NCBI GenBank assembly: GCA_002151545.1
Contig: CP021237.1
Span: 3,658,001 to 3,722,000, forward strand
DNA: 64,000 nt
Direction: 5' to 3'
DNA from: Sphingobacteriaceae bacterium GW460-11-11-14-LB5
Lineage (GTDB): Bacteria; Bacteroidota; Bacteroidia; Sphingobacteriales; Sphingobacteriaceae
Shown: positions 37,149-45,812 of the stretch, piece by piece
Layout: the number at the start of each line of letters is the position of its first letter
Numbering within the stretch: the first letter of the stretch is position 1
Notes under the pieces: model-generated
The model's database searches: none
Told to the model about the DNA's origin: nothing
What the model saw: the letters and a program-made list of their open reading frames with translations, nothing else
Program-made: the position numbers and the translations under genes

Positions 37149-38414
37149 ATGTTAAACCGATTATTAGTATTTGCATTTATCTCAATTGTTTTTTCAGCTT
37201 GCGTGCAGAAAGACATAAAACAGTTTGTAACAGAAAACCGGGTGGATATCAAAACCATATCGCCAGATTCGACTAATTTTTCTGAATTGGAAGCTATTGG
37301 CCAGGCAATTGGTGATTCGAGAGTAGTCATGATGGGCGAACAAGATCATGGCGACTCACCAGCTTTTTTAGCGAAAACAAGATTGATTAAATATCTTCAC
37401 GAAAAGAAAGGATTCAATGTTTTGGCCTTTGAGAGTGACTTTTTTGCATTGAATGAGGGCTGGGATCGGCTGGAAAAACAAAAGTCTAAAATTGATCCTT
37501 TCCTCTTAAATAATATTTTTAGTGTATGGACTAAGTGTAATTCCTGCGATGACCTTTTGTATCAATATGTACCAAAAACATTCAGAGATAAAAATCCACT
37601 TATCATATCTGGTTTCGATAATCAGGTACATGGGCTTTATAGCAAAGAAAAGCTGAAAACATTTCTTGATAATTATCTGAAAAGTAAAAAGATAAATTAC
37701 ACGAACACTGAAAAATATAAAGTAGATTTTCTTTCCTTTATCGACTCAATAACGTATAATAAAAATCTTCAAAAACAGCGAAATTTTAAGGAAGCATTAC
37801 TCCAAATTAACCGCGAACTTTCGGTAACTGATACTACGACTTTTGAAACCATGTTACTTAAAAGCTTAAATGCTTTAACCAAAAGTGAGATTTCTTTTTT
37901 GAACAAGGGTGGTGATTATAACCAAATTAGAGATAAACAAATGGCTGAGAATTTAAAATGGCTCTTAAAATACAAGTTTCCAAAAGAAAAAATAATTGTC
38001 TGGGCGCATAATGCGCATATCCTCAAACATCCCGAACTCATAAAAAAATCGAAACGGCATACTGGAGATGAGATGAAAACGATGGGCAATTTTTTCACAG
38101 CAGATCCACAGCTTAATGAACAAACTTATATCTTAGGTTTTAACTCCAGAGTTGGAACCTCAGGTTTAGTTACCATCGAAAAAAAATATGCTGCAGAGCC
38201 ACCAGCGAAAGACAGTTTCGAAACCTGGATTCCTGAAACTGTACCCTATTCTTTTGTAAACTTTAAGCAGTTTCGTGAAGAAAATCCAGGCAATAAAAAA
38301 CATTTTCTGATGAAAGGTGTGTATCATTTTACTGATTCTGCATCGTGGACGGATATTTACGATGGCATTTTTTATATTCGGGAGATGTATCCTTGTGCCT
38401 TGGTGGTTAAATAA
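37149..38414 (+). CDS. Erythromycin-esterase family lipoprotein
   Basis: A 421-residue protein with a lipoprotein signal ending FSAC (Cys18) and the erythromycin esterase (Ere) family fold. The catalytic-type blocks are VVMMGEQDHGDSP (Glu64 and His67), GFNVLAFESDFF, and IIVWAHNAHI near residue 285. True EreA/EreC macrolide esterases are cytoplasmic; this one is predicted to be membrane-anchored outside the cytoplasm, so resistance should not be assumed. The family also includes succinoglycan-linked and unknown esterases. Confidence 0.82.
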   Translation: MLNRLLVFAFISIVFSACVQKDIKQFVTENRVDIKTISPDSTNFSELEAIGQAIGDSRVVMMGEQDHGDSPAFLAKTRLIKYLHEKKGFNVLAFESDFFALNEGWDRLEKQKSKIDPFLLNNIFSVWTKCNSCDDLLYQYVPKTFRDKNPLIISGFDNQVHGLYSKEKLKTFLDNYLKSKKINYTNTEKYKVDFLSFIDSITYNKNLQKQRNFKEALLQINRELSVTDTTTFETMLLKSLNALTKSEISFLNKGGDYNQIRDKQMAENLKWLLKYKFPKEKIIVWAHNAHILKHPELIKKSKRHTGDEMKTMGNFFTADPQLNEQTYILGFNSRVGTSGLVTIEKKYAAEPPAKDSFETWIPETVPYSFVNFKQFREENPGNKKHFLMKGVYHFTDSASWTDIYDGIFYIREMYPCALVVK

Positions 38415-38486
38415 ATTCTAAAAAACCGCTTTTTACGCCAATAGTTTCACAAAACAACATCATCAATTCCTTTAGAATACACCCCT

Positions 38487-38987
38487 ATGAAAATATTTAA
38501 TGTACAGCCCATCACAATAAATGAATACATCTACAATGATCAATATATAAAGGAAAGCAAAACATCTTACGATTATCAATCTGGCTTTGAAATTACCGGA
38601 GAAAAAATTGGAGAAACAAATACAATGTTCATCTCCTTTGAGATCCTTTACTGTGTAGAAACGGTTACAGATGATAAAGAAATTGTTAGCCCAACTGGCC
38701 CAAACACGTGGGATGTTAACGTTTCATTTTCAATTGGAGACGAGGTATTTATCTCTTACAAAAGTTCGTGTCAGTTTAACTTTGAAAGTGAAGGTTTTGA
38801 TGCAGATGTAACCTCATTAACTCATTTTTTAACCGATTATCAGGCGCATACCAGCTTATTTTTTAGTCAGTATGGATATAAGCCTTTGTTAGCAATTGAA
38901 GAAGAAACGCGTTTGCGCCACACCTTAACAGCCGACGCTAAACTTGCAATTGAAAACTTGCGCGAAAACAATATGTATGAGTTTTAA
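38487..38987 (+). CDS. Hypothetical cytoplasmic protein
   Basis: A 166-residue protein without a signal peptide. It is acidic, with many strands (FEITGEKIGETNTMFISFEIL) and a helical C-terminus. I recognise no family and see no motif. It starts 72 bases after the erythromycin-esterase-type gene on the same strand and ends just before the 21-bp repeat array. Confidence 0.55.
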   Translation: MKIFNVQPITINEYIYNDQYIKESKTSYDYQSGFEITGEKIGETNTMFISFEILYCVETVTDDKEIVSPTGPNTWDVNVSFSIGDEVFISYKSSCQFNFESEGFDADVTSLTHFLTDYQAHTSLFFSQYGYKPLLAIEEETRLRHTLTADAKLAIENLRENNMYEF

Positions 38988-39020
38988 ATCTGCTCGCTCC
39001 AACGCTAGAAATCGCTGGTA

Positions 39021-39209
39021 ATTTACAATAACGCTTCTTTAATTTGCAACAAAGCACCTGAAGTTCACAACAACACTCCTGCAATTAGAAACAAAGCATA
39101 TGCAGTTTACAATAAGGCTCCAGCATCGTAAAACAAGACTACTGCAATTGGCAACAAGACAACTTCAGTCTACAACAAGCCACATGCAGTATGCAACAAG
39201 GCTATGGCT
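39021..39209. repeat. Nine-unit array of a degenerate 21-bp repeat
   Basis: Nine consecutive 21-base units starting at 39021, 39042, 39063, 39084, 39105, 39126, 39147, 39168 and 39189. Their rough consensus is GTTTACAACAAGGCACCTGCA; the ACAA core and a terminal TGCA are best kept. The period is exact, although the units differ at many positions. Because 21 is a multiple of three, a long frame (39100-39300) runs through it, but I do not regard that as a gene. The array lies between the hypothetical gene and the 3' end of susD. Confidence 0.85.
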
Positions 39210-39230
39210 TCAAGCCATTCCAACAATTAA

Positions 39231-40832
39231 TTACTTATCCCACCATACCCTAGCTGTAAGTACATCGCCCCCCGCTATCCTGGCTATTGCATCTTTATAG
39301 TTTTGAGGATTGTTCAGTACCTCCGTCGATAGGTAAATCATCCGGCGTGGTATGGTACCATTGGTAACGTTGCCTTTGTAGCTAATCGGGGTAAGTTTAG
39401 GATAATCGCTCCTTTTCCAGTTTAACCAGGCTTCTATAAAATTAAAATTGGTGCCCGTAGCTACCCAGTATTGGGTGTTTATGGCGTTTAATGCACTTTG
39501 TGTACTGCTTTCATCAAGCGGATTCTGGTTAACAAATGTGGTAATTTTATTGGCATCAACCGCAGCGAGAGGATCTAACTGCGCAAGCGACTGTATAGCT
39601 CCCGTTAATCCGTTGGTATAATGTAGTTTAGCCGTGCCATTAATATTCCAACCCCTCACCTTAGCCTCGGCCAGTAAAAATTCAGTTTCTGCATAACTCA
39701 AAATAAAAATCGGTCCTCCCAGTTTAAGGTAAATGGTAGTCCGTGGTCTGGAGTATTTTCCGAGCGGGGCAAAATCGCTTCCGGTACCCGTGCCCCCCGG
39801 GTAGTTTGGCGAACGACTGATATCAGTTGTCCCACCCTGCAGATCATATCCATTAGGCATACCCACCTGAACTGCTGCGTCGGTATTTCCACTCAAATTC
39901 TGATCGGCATTTCTGGTCAGTCCGTCTTTTGGTACCTCACCAACGACTGCCAGCCTGGGGTCGTTGGTATTTTTTAACTGATCGATTAAGGTTTTACTCC
40001 AACGTACTTCCAGGTAATCAGAAAAGGTCCTCAAGGCCAGCGATGTTCCGTTCTGGCTGTTAAACGAGGAAGCGTCGGTTAAGAGGATTGCATTGTCATT
40101 TATACTGGTAAAGGTTTTATCAGCAGCTTTCTCTGCCCAAAGTTTTGCTTTCTCCGGATCTGCCTTGGTTAAACGCATCGCAATCCTGAGCATTAGCGAG
40201 TAGCCAAACTTTTTCCACTTGCTTATATCGCCTTTGTAAAAAAGATCGGCAGTAGGTCCGGGTTTTTCAGTATCCAGTTGTGCTGTAGCGGCCTCAAGAT
40301 CATTCAGCATTTGGTTGTAAATATCTTCCTGGCGGTCGTAAACAGGATATTTAATCCCCTGCATCGCCTTAACGGCCTGCGTGTAGGGCACATCGCCATA
40401 GGTATCGGTAATCCGTTGCAAAATCAACACAAACATAATATCACCTATCGCAATCAGGTTTTGATAAGCTACCGGATCTTTCAATCTGGCCAGTCGCTGC
40501 ATCTCCCTGATGTAGGAAGCATCAGTATAACCCTCGTCGAAAATGCGGCCCTGATAATCTGTGAAGCTACCTACATTAATATATTTATCGCCATTGTTGT
40601 AATAGTAATAAGTAGAAGACAATAACTGCATCATGGTGCTCTGGTAGAGCAGCTGATAATAACCCAGGTTGGCATATTTTAGCTGCGCCTGTGCCAGCAA
40701 ACTGTTCGGATCGTAATTGTTTTCGGTAAGTTTGGTGGGGTCGGTATTAATCTCATCCAGCTTTGCTTTAGAACAACTGCCCATTAAAACCAGGAAGAAC
40801 ACACCAATGATATATAACTTGTTCTGGCTCAT
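39231..40832 (-). CDS. SusD/RagB-family outer-membrane lipoprotein (SusD-like_2)
   Basis: A glycan- or oligomer-binding surface lipoprotein that forms the lid of the SusC transporter. The 533 residues have a lipoprotein signal (lipobox GSC, Cys20), then the SusD-like_2 start DEINTDPTKLTENNYDP. Helical TPR-like segments follow (DTYGDVPYTQAVKAM, WKKFGYSLMLRIAMRL) and the C-terminal tail ends ARVWWDK. It is immediately downstream of susC (three bases apart) in the FecI/FecR cluster. Substrate unknown. Confidence 0.92.
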   Translation of the reverse strand: MSQNKLYIIGVFFLVLMGSCSKAKLDEINTDPTKLTENNYDPNSLLAQAQLKYANLGYYQLLYQSTMMQLLSSTYYYYNNGDKYINVGSFTDYQGRIFDEGYTDASYIREMQRLARLKDPVAYQNLIAIGDIMFVLILQRITDTYGDVPYTQAVKAMQGIKYPVYDRQEDIYNQMLNDLEAATAQLDTEKPGPTADLFYKGDISKWKKFGYSLMLRIAMRLTKADPEKAKLWAEKAADKTFTSINDNAILLTDASSFNSQNGTSLALRTFSDYLEVRWSKTLIDQLKNTNDPRLAVVGEVPKDGLTRNADQNLSGNTDAAVQVGMPNGYDLQGGTTDISRSPNYPGGTGTGSDFAPLGKYSRPRTTIYLKLGGPIFILSYAETEFLLAEAKVRGWNINGTAKLHYTNGLTGAIQSLAQLDPLAAVDANKITTFVNQNPLDESSTQSALNAINTQYWVATGTNFNFIEAWLNWKRSDYPKLTPISYKGNVTNGTIPRRMIYLSTEVLNNPQNYKDAIARIAGGDVLTARVWWDK

Positions 40833-40835
40833 CCT

Positions 40836-43800
40836 TTATTTGAATTTAAAGTTAAAATTGATTCCAAAGCTACGTGTAGCCGGTAGCGAGGCGCCTTCTA
40901 TCCCCGCGTAACCTAATGTTGGCGAAAACTGCGATTCAGGATCGATGTTTTTGGTGTATTTAAGCAGCGTAAACAGATTCCGGGCCACCAGATCGATCCC
41001 CACACTGCTAAATGGTGTTCTTTTCAAAAAACGCGGATCAAAAGCATAACCTAAAGTCGCTTGCCTCAGTTTGATAAAACTCCCGTTAAGCACCGATAAG
41101 GTAGAAATGTTGGTGGCCAGCTCGGGGTAATAAGCATAAGCCGGAACATTAATCGTGTTCTTTTGACCGTTTTCTAACACGCCTTCGGCAACAATACCGG
41201 TCGCCCTGCCCACTAAGGTCGCCTTGTTTAAACCCAGCACATAGCTATAATATTCAGTTGCCGAAAGAATTTTATTGCCGAAACGGTAATCAATCAGGAA
41301 GGAAAAGCTAAACCGTTTATAGTTAAAACTATTGGTTATGCCACCATATAAAGTAGGCATGGTACCGCCCATGGGGATAAAATTGCCTCGTTTAGGTATG
41401 CCATCCGATCCGATAATGATGTTTCCGCTGGGATCGCGCAGGTAATCGTAAGCCATAATCTGGGTAATTGGTTTCCCTACCACTAAGGCTGTATTGGCGT
41501 TTAAAGGCCTGTAGGTGCCTGTAAGGGTATAATTGCTATTGCCATCGATAGAGAGTAGTGTATTTTTCACCTTGGTGAGATTAAAATTAACCTGCCATTT
41601 GCTTGTTGTGGTCAGAATTGGTGTATAGCCAAGTGCAAGTTCTATTCCCGCATTGCGGGTTTCGCCCAGATTAACGTAGGCCGAGGTAAAACCGGTAGTT
41701 ACAGACTGTTTTGCATTGATGATTTCGTTGTGGGTAATGCGATTGAAATAGGTAAAATCAATATCCAGCCGGCTGTTGAAAAACTTCAGATCGAGGCCTG
41801 CTTCTATTTCATTCAGGGTAAAGGGTTTTAAATTGTAGTTGGGCAGATCGCCTGAAAAGCCACCTACAGGCGTACCATTCACCTGATTATCTACAGTATA
41901 ATAAATCTGTGTGGTATAGGGAACAATGGGTTCGCCGCTGGTTTTGGCAAAATCCAGGCGTAGTTTACCGAAATCCAGGCCTTTCCACTTCAAGAGGTCT
42001 GAAAAAATAAAACTGCCTGATATCCCCGGCACAAAAATACCGCGATTGTTGGCAGGCAAAGTAGAATAGATATCGTACCGCCCGGTAACCGAGAAATTAA
42101 GAAAACGCTGATAGCTTAGATCGGCCGTGTAATAAGCAGATTCCGTTACGATCTTTGAAATGGCCAGTGTTTTGGTGCTGGTAATCAGATTTTCGGGAAC
42201 ATATAAATAAGGGACTTTAAACTGTGAGCCTATTATCTTTTCGCTGTTGCCTTTTCTTTCGCGGTAATTGGCGCCCATAGAAAGTTCAAGATTCAGTTTA
42301 TCGCTCAGGTTACGGCTGGCACTCAGCAGGATATCGCTATTCAGTTCCGAAGTACGATTCTGGTTATAAGCATTTATGCCACCCTGCCGGTTGATAGAAA
42401 AAGCAGTTCCAGTGGGTAAAATACTCACCACCTCATCTTTACTCGAATCGTAACCTATTCTTCCCTGAATGGATGCCCAACTGGCCAATTGATATTTCAG
42501 TACTGCCGAAGAGATATAACGGTTCCGATTGGCATAATCGGCTTGTTTGTTCATCAGGAAATAAGGATTGGTTTTGTATTCATCGGCGTTCCAACGGCTT
42601 TCGAAACCTGTTGCGGCATCAAAACCGGGTGCCAGAATAGACTGATCTAAACTGGTGGCCAGGGCAGAAATCCCGTAATTAGGGTTTAAGGGGCCATCGC
42701 TCAGGTAACTCTTGTTTTTATTCCATTCGTAAATATAATTACCCGTTAAGCTGAGCGATATTTTGGGACTTAAGGCCACTGTACCATAAAAATTTAACGT
42801 TTTACGGTTTAAAGACCCGTTTGTTAAAACAGAATTATAATCCATATTGGAAACCGATACACGATAATTGTTCTTTATATTTCCCCCAACCAGCGAAAGT
42901 GTATTGATAAATGCCGGAGCTGTGCGGTAAAAAGTCTGAATGTTATTTTTCACAGGAGAATAAGGCCGCATAGAACCATCTACCTGAGGGGTTAATTTGC
43001 CATCCATGATTTCTCCCCAGCTTAATAAACCGGTTGAAATGGCATTGTACAAATCCGCAGGGCGCTTGTTTTGAGCGCCTTGTCCATACAAATATTGAAA
43101 ATCAGTTGAATTAACAGGAACATCGAAAGACAGGTTCGTATTGTATTCGAACTTCGCTTTGGTATCCTCTCCTCCGCTTTTCAGGTTAATGAGGATTACG
43201 CCATTTGCAGCCCTTGCACCATATAAAGCCGAAGCGGCCGATCCTTTTAATATGGTTATCGTTTCGATATCGTCTGGGTTGATATTGCTGATACCGTCGC
43301 CATAATCGGCGCCACCATATTCATTAGCACTGCCCCTAATGCTGTTATCGATGGGTACACCATTTACGATGAATAACGGAGAAGCGGCAGTCATGCTCGA
43401 AACACCCCTGATGAGCACCCGTGCCGCTGAGCCAGGACCACCATTTACGCCGGTAATGTTTAGTCCGGCAACCCTGCCCTGCAGTGCCATAATCAGGTTG
43501 CTTTCTCTTGCTTTGGTAATAGATGAGCCTTTAATGGTGGTAAGGGCATAACCCACCTTATGATTATCTTTTTCGATACCCAATGCGGTAATCACGACCT
43601 CTTTTAAAAAACGAACACTATCCCTATCCATTTTTCCTTCGGCGTTTTTTCTGATCACAATTAAATTATTGGGAAGCACCGAATAAGTGTACCCACTGCC
43701 AAGCAGGAGTTGATCGATTACTTTTATGGCCTCTTCTTCTTCAACTTTGATTGATACCCGATGTTTAGGGATTTTAGATTCGCCGTATGCGAAGTGGTAA

Positions 43801-43937
43801 AGGGTTTGCGTTTGTATGGCTGCTATTACCTGTTCAAAACTGGCTTCGGTAAAATTTAGGCTAACCTTGGTTTGTGCGTATACACCTAGCGGAAAAATCA
43901 ATCCAATTAATAATATGATTCTCTGCGCACAATTCAT
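40836..43937 (-). CDS. SusC/RagA-type TonB-dependent receptor with STN domain
   Basis: A 1033-residue outer-membrane transporter. A signal peptide is followed by an STN secretin/TonB signalling domain (about 24-106, KVSLNFTEASFEQVIAAIQ), then the plug (VVITALGIEKDNHKVGYA and LQGRVAGLNITGVNGGPGSA) and the barrel ending FNFKFK. The STN domain contacts FecR, encoded directly upstream, so the transporter can signal substrate binding to the ECF sigma. Unusually, the carboxypeptidase-regulatory-like domain expected between STN and plug is absent. Substrate unknown. Confidence 0.93.
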   Translation of the reverse strand: MNCAQRIILLIGLIFPLGVYAQTKVSLNFTEASFEQVIAAIQTQTLYHFAYGESKIPKHRVSIKVEEEEAIKVIDQLLLGSGYTYSVLPNNLIVIRKNAEGKMDRDSVRFLKEVVITALGIEKDNHKVGYALTTIKGSSITKARESNLIMALQGRVAGLNITGVNGGPGSAARVLIRGVSSMTAASPLFIVNGVPIDNSIRGSANEYGGADYGDGISNINPDDIETITILKGSAASALYGARAANGVILINLKSGGEDTKAKFEYNTNLSFDVPVNSTDFQYLYGQGAQNKRPADLYNAISTGLLSWGEIMDGKLTPQVDGSMRPYSPVKNNIQTFYRTAPAFINTLSLVGGNIKNNYRVSVSNMDYNSVLTNGSLNRKTLNFYGTVALSPKISLSLTGNYIYEWNKNKSYLSDGPLNPNYGISALATSLDQSILAPGFDAATGFESRWNADEYKTNPYFLMNKQADYANRNRYISSAVLKYQLASWASIQGRIGYDSSKDEVVSILPTGTAFSINRQGGINAYNQNRTSELNSDILLSASRNLSDKLNLELSMGANYRERKGNSEKIIGSQFKVPYLYVPENLITSTKTLAISKIVTESAYYTADLSYQRFLNFSVTGRYDIYSTLPANNRGIFVPGISGSFIFSDLLKWKGLDFGKLRLDFAKTSGEPIVPYTTQIYYTVDNQVNGTPVGGFSGDLPNYNLKPFTLNEIEAGLDLKFFNSRLDIDFTYFNRITHNEIINAKQSVTTGFTSAYVNLGETRNAGIELALGYTPILTTTSKWQVNFNLTKVKNTLLSIDGNSNYTLTGTYRPLNANTALVVGKPITQIMAYDYLRDPSGNIIIGSDGIPKRGNFIPMGGTMPTLYGGITNSFNYKRFSFSFLIDYRFGNKILSATEYYSYVLGLNKATLVGRATGIVAEGVLENGQKNTINVPAYAYYPELATNISTLSVLNGSFIKLRQATLGYAFDPRFLKRTPFSSVGIDLVARNLFTLLKYTKNIDPESQFSPTLGYAGIEGASLPATRSFGINFNFKFK

Positions 43938-43969
43938 GGCTACAAATATACATGGCTTAACGGTATGTG

Positions 43970-44983
43970 CTAACGATAGATATATACATTTTCGCCCTTT
44001 ATCGAATAATTGAAGTTTTCGATCAGTTTTAGCACCTCTAAAGCTTCGGGGAGTGTTTCTTTATCTACATGGCCCGTAAATCTTACTGACTTAAGTTCAG
44101 GTTCTTTAAAGGTTATTTTGATGCCATACCAACGTTCAAATAGTTTGGCTACTTCATCAAAACTGTTGTTTTTATAAATGAGCTCGTGGTTTGTCCATGC
44201 GGTTTCTAATATACGGTCAGCTCCTGTACCATTAAAGTGAGTGAGCTGGCTCATACTTGCTTTACCACCTGCCAAAGTAAATTTATCGTTTGGCTTCAAG
44301 ATAAAAGTTTGTGCAGTATTGTTTTTAAGGGAGATGGATACCTTCCCTCTGATTAAGGTGGTTTCGGTAAAAGCATCGTTCTGGTAAGCTTTAACATCAA
44401 ATGCGGTACCCAGTACTTTTACAGCCAGCTGTTCTGTATGCACAATAAAAGGATGTTTAGGATCTTTTTTAACATCAAAAAATGCCTCACCAGATAAGTA
44501 AACGTCCCTCGTATCTGCCGTAAAATGTTCGGGATATTTTAAGCTGCTTCCTGAATTGATTTTTACAGTAGAGCCATCAGCCAGTACAAGGGTTTTCACC
44601 TCTGCGGCTTTAGTTAATACCTGTGTTAGGGGCAACTGATCTGTTTTATTGAAGAAAATGGTTTCTCTATTGTAAACCAATACGCCTGCAATAAAAATAG
44701 CCAGCACCGCAGCAATTTTAAACCAGATGCTGTAAGGTTTATTTTTGGTAAACGTTAAACCCGATTCAGCAGAAACTTTAATCTGGGTTTTGATCCGGTC
44801 AAAAACCAGGTCGATATTTTCATCTTCAACAGCTTCGGCATCAAAATAAGTTTGTAACCGTTCATACTCCGCCCTAAGCGAACTATTACCAGCTAAAATA
44901 GATTTCAGTTCAACAGATTCATCCGGTGAAATTTCACCGGCCAATTGTTTTCCAAGCAATTCTGTAAATCTTTGATCTGTCAT
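43970..44983 (-). CDS. FecR-family anti-sigma / signal transducer
   Basis: A 337-residue inner-membrane protein that passes a signal from the STN domain to the ECF sigma factor. It has a cytoplasmic N-terminal part (1-84, with QLAGEISPDESVELKSIL), one membrane segment (about 86-104), a periplasmic FecR domain (about 115-205, with LADGSTVKINSGSSLKYPE and GEAFFDV) and a C-terminal DUF4974 domain ending VYIYR. It lies between the sigma gene and susC, the standard order. Confidence 0.93.
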   Translation of the reverse strand: MTDQRFTELLGKQLAGEISPDESVELKSILAGNSSLRAEYERLQTYFDAEAVEDENIDLVFDRIKTQIKVSAESGLTFTKNKPYSIWFKIAAVLAIFIAGVLVYNRETIFFNKTDQLPLTQVLTKAAEVKTLVLADGSTVKINSGSSLKYPEHFTADTRDVYLSGEAFFDVKKDPKHPFIVHTEQLAVKVLGTAFDVKAYQNDAFTETTLIRGKVSISLKNNTAQTFILKPNDKFTLAGGKASMSQLTHFNGTGADRILETAWTNHELIYKNNSFDEVAKLFERWYGIKITFKEPELKSVRFTGHVDKETLPEALEVLKLIENFNYSIKGENVYIYR

Positions 44984-45020
44984 TTTTTTCCGTCCTTTAT
45001 TATATGTTCCTTTTTCCGTT

Positions 45021-45034
45021 AAAATTGCCTACAA
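45021..45034 (-). promoter_or_regulatory. TTGTAGGCAATTT motif upstream of fecR
   Basis: On the minus strand this reads TTGTAGGCAATTTT in the short sigma-fecR gap, about 40 bases before the fecR ATG and overlapping the sigma-gene stop. It is identical over 13 bases to the copy upstream of the second susC (46888-46901), and one base differs in the copy upstream of the ROK kinase (45735-45748). Confidence 0.5.
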
Positions 45035-45670
45035 AAAATATAAAAAAGATAACGTACCTGCTAAGATAATCAGGGAGATCAGTTTTCCCAGTTTTTTTTC
45101 ATCAGCTCCCCTATCTTTCAATGGTTGTAATACCAAACGAAGTTTAGCAATGGCCCTGAACAATTGAGTCTGTACCGTCCGGGGTGAGATATTCAATAGC
45201 TCAGCCACTTCTTTGTACTTCATTCCGCTTTCTTTTATCAGCCTGAAAACAGTAGCCGCCTGTGGTGCTAAACCTGCAATGGCCTGGTCGAGCTGCTGAT
45301 GCAGTTCCTTAGTTTCGAGAATATATTCTGGTGTATGGGTTGATACCGAAATATTATCCTTTTCATCAACTAAATCGATAAACGTAATCGCCGAATTTTT
45401 TTTAAGGTATTTAAGCGATTGATTTTTAACGGCGATAAAAAAATAACTTTCGGGATTTAATACATGGGTACTGCTGCTACGGTTTTCCCAGCATTTCACA
45501 AATACCTCGGCTACAAGATCTTCTGCAACCTGTTTATCCACCACATAATAAACGGAAAACTTAATTAACCGGCTATACAGAAAGCGGTACAGCTGCTCAA
45601 AAGATTTGATATCACTTTCGAGGCAAATCTTATTCCATAAAACGACTAGATCTGGCTTAGCTGCTTTCAA
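45029..45670 (-). CDS. ECF sigma factor, FecI-like
   Basis: A 213-residue sigma factor of the Bacteroidota FecI-like type. Region 2 is at about 25-95 (FEQLYRFLYSRLIKFSVYYVV, DLVAEVFVKCWEN), and region 4 at about 128-185 (IAGLAPQAATVFRLIKESGMKYKEVAELL and SPRTVQTQLFRA). A hydrophobic tail (LGKLISLIILAGTLSFLYFL) ends it, a common feature of this group. No ATG is in frame at the 5' end; the TTG at 45668-45670 is the first possible start. It is the first gene of the minus-strand cluster with FecR, SusC and SusD. Confidence 0.88.
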   Translation of the reverse strand: MKAAKPDLVVLWNKICLESDIKSFEQLYRFLYSRLIKFSVYYVVDKQVAEDLVAEVFVKCWENRSSSTHVLNPESYFFIAVKNQSLKYLKKNSAITFIDLVDEKDNISVSTHTPEYILETKELHQQLDQAIAGLAPQAATVFRLIKESGMKYKEVAELLNISPRTVQTQLFRAIAKLRLVLQPLKDRGADEKKLGKLISLIILAGTLSFLYFL

Positions 45671-45734
45671 CTTGGTTAGTTTAGTAAATCGAATGTAAAG
45701 TAATTAAAAAAAAATCATAAAAAAATTTTAAGCC

Positions 45735-45748
45735 TGTAGGCAGTTTGT
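45735..45748 (+). promoter_or_regulatory. TGTAGGCAGTTTGT motif upstream of the ROK kinase
   Basis: TGTAGGCAGTTTGT, 65 bases before the kinase ATG, with TCTTGT 21 bases after TGTAGG. The copy at 46889 has TCTTAT at the same distance. I read these as -35-like and -10-like elements of an ECF promoter. Confidence 0.5.
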
Positions 45749-45812
45749 CAAAAAAAAGGATTCTTGTTAATGGTGTTCTACCTTATACACTAACCATTTT
45801 ATAGAACTTTTG

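Noticed and set aside
37149..38414. Macrolide-resistance gene
   Set aside because: The predicted location is extracytoplasmic and the family is functionally broad; resistance cannot be claimed.
39021..39209. CRISPR array
   Set aside because: Units are 21 bases, contiguous and diverged, with no separate repeats and unique spacers, and no cas genes are present.
39100..39300. 66-codon frame across the 21-bp array and the end of susD
   Set aside because: It is kept open by a period divisible by three, reads into the antisense of susD, and its composition (Leu/Gln/Thr-rich) is not gene-like.
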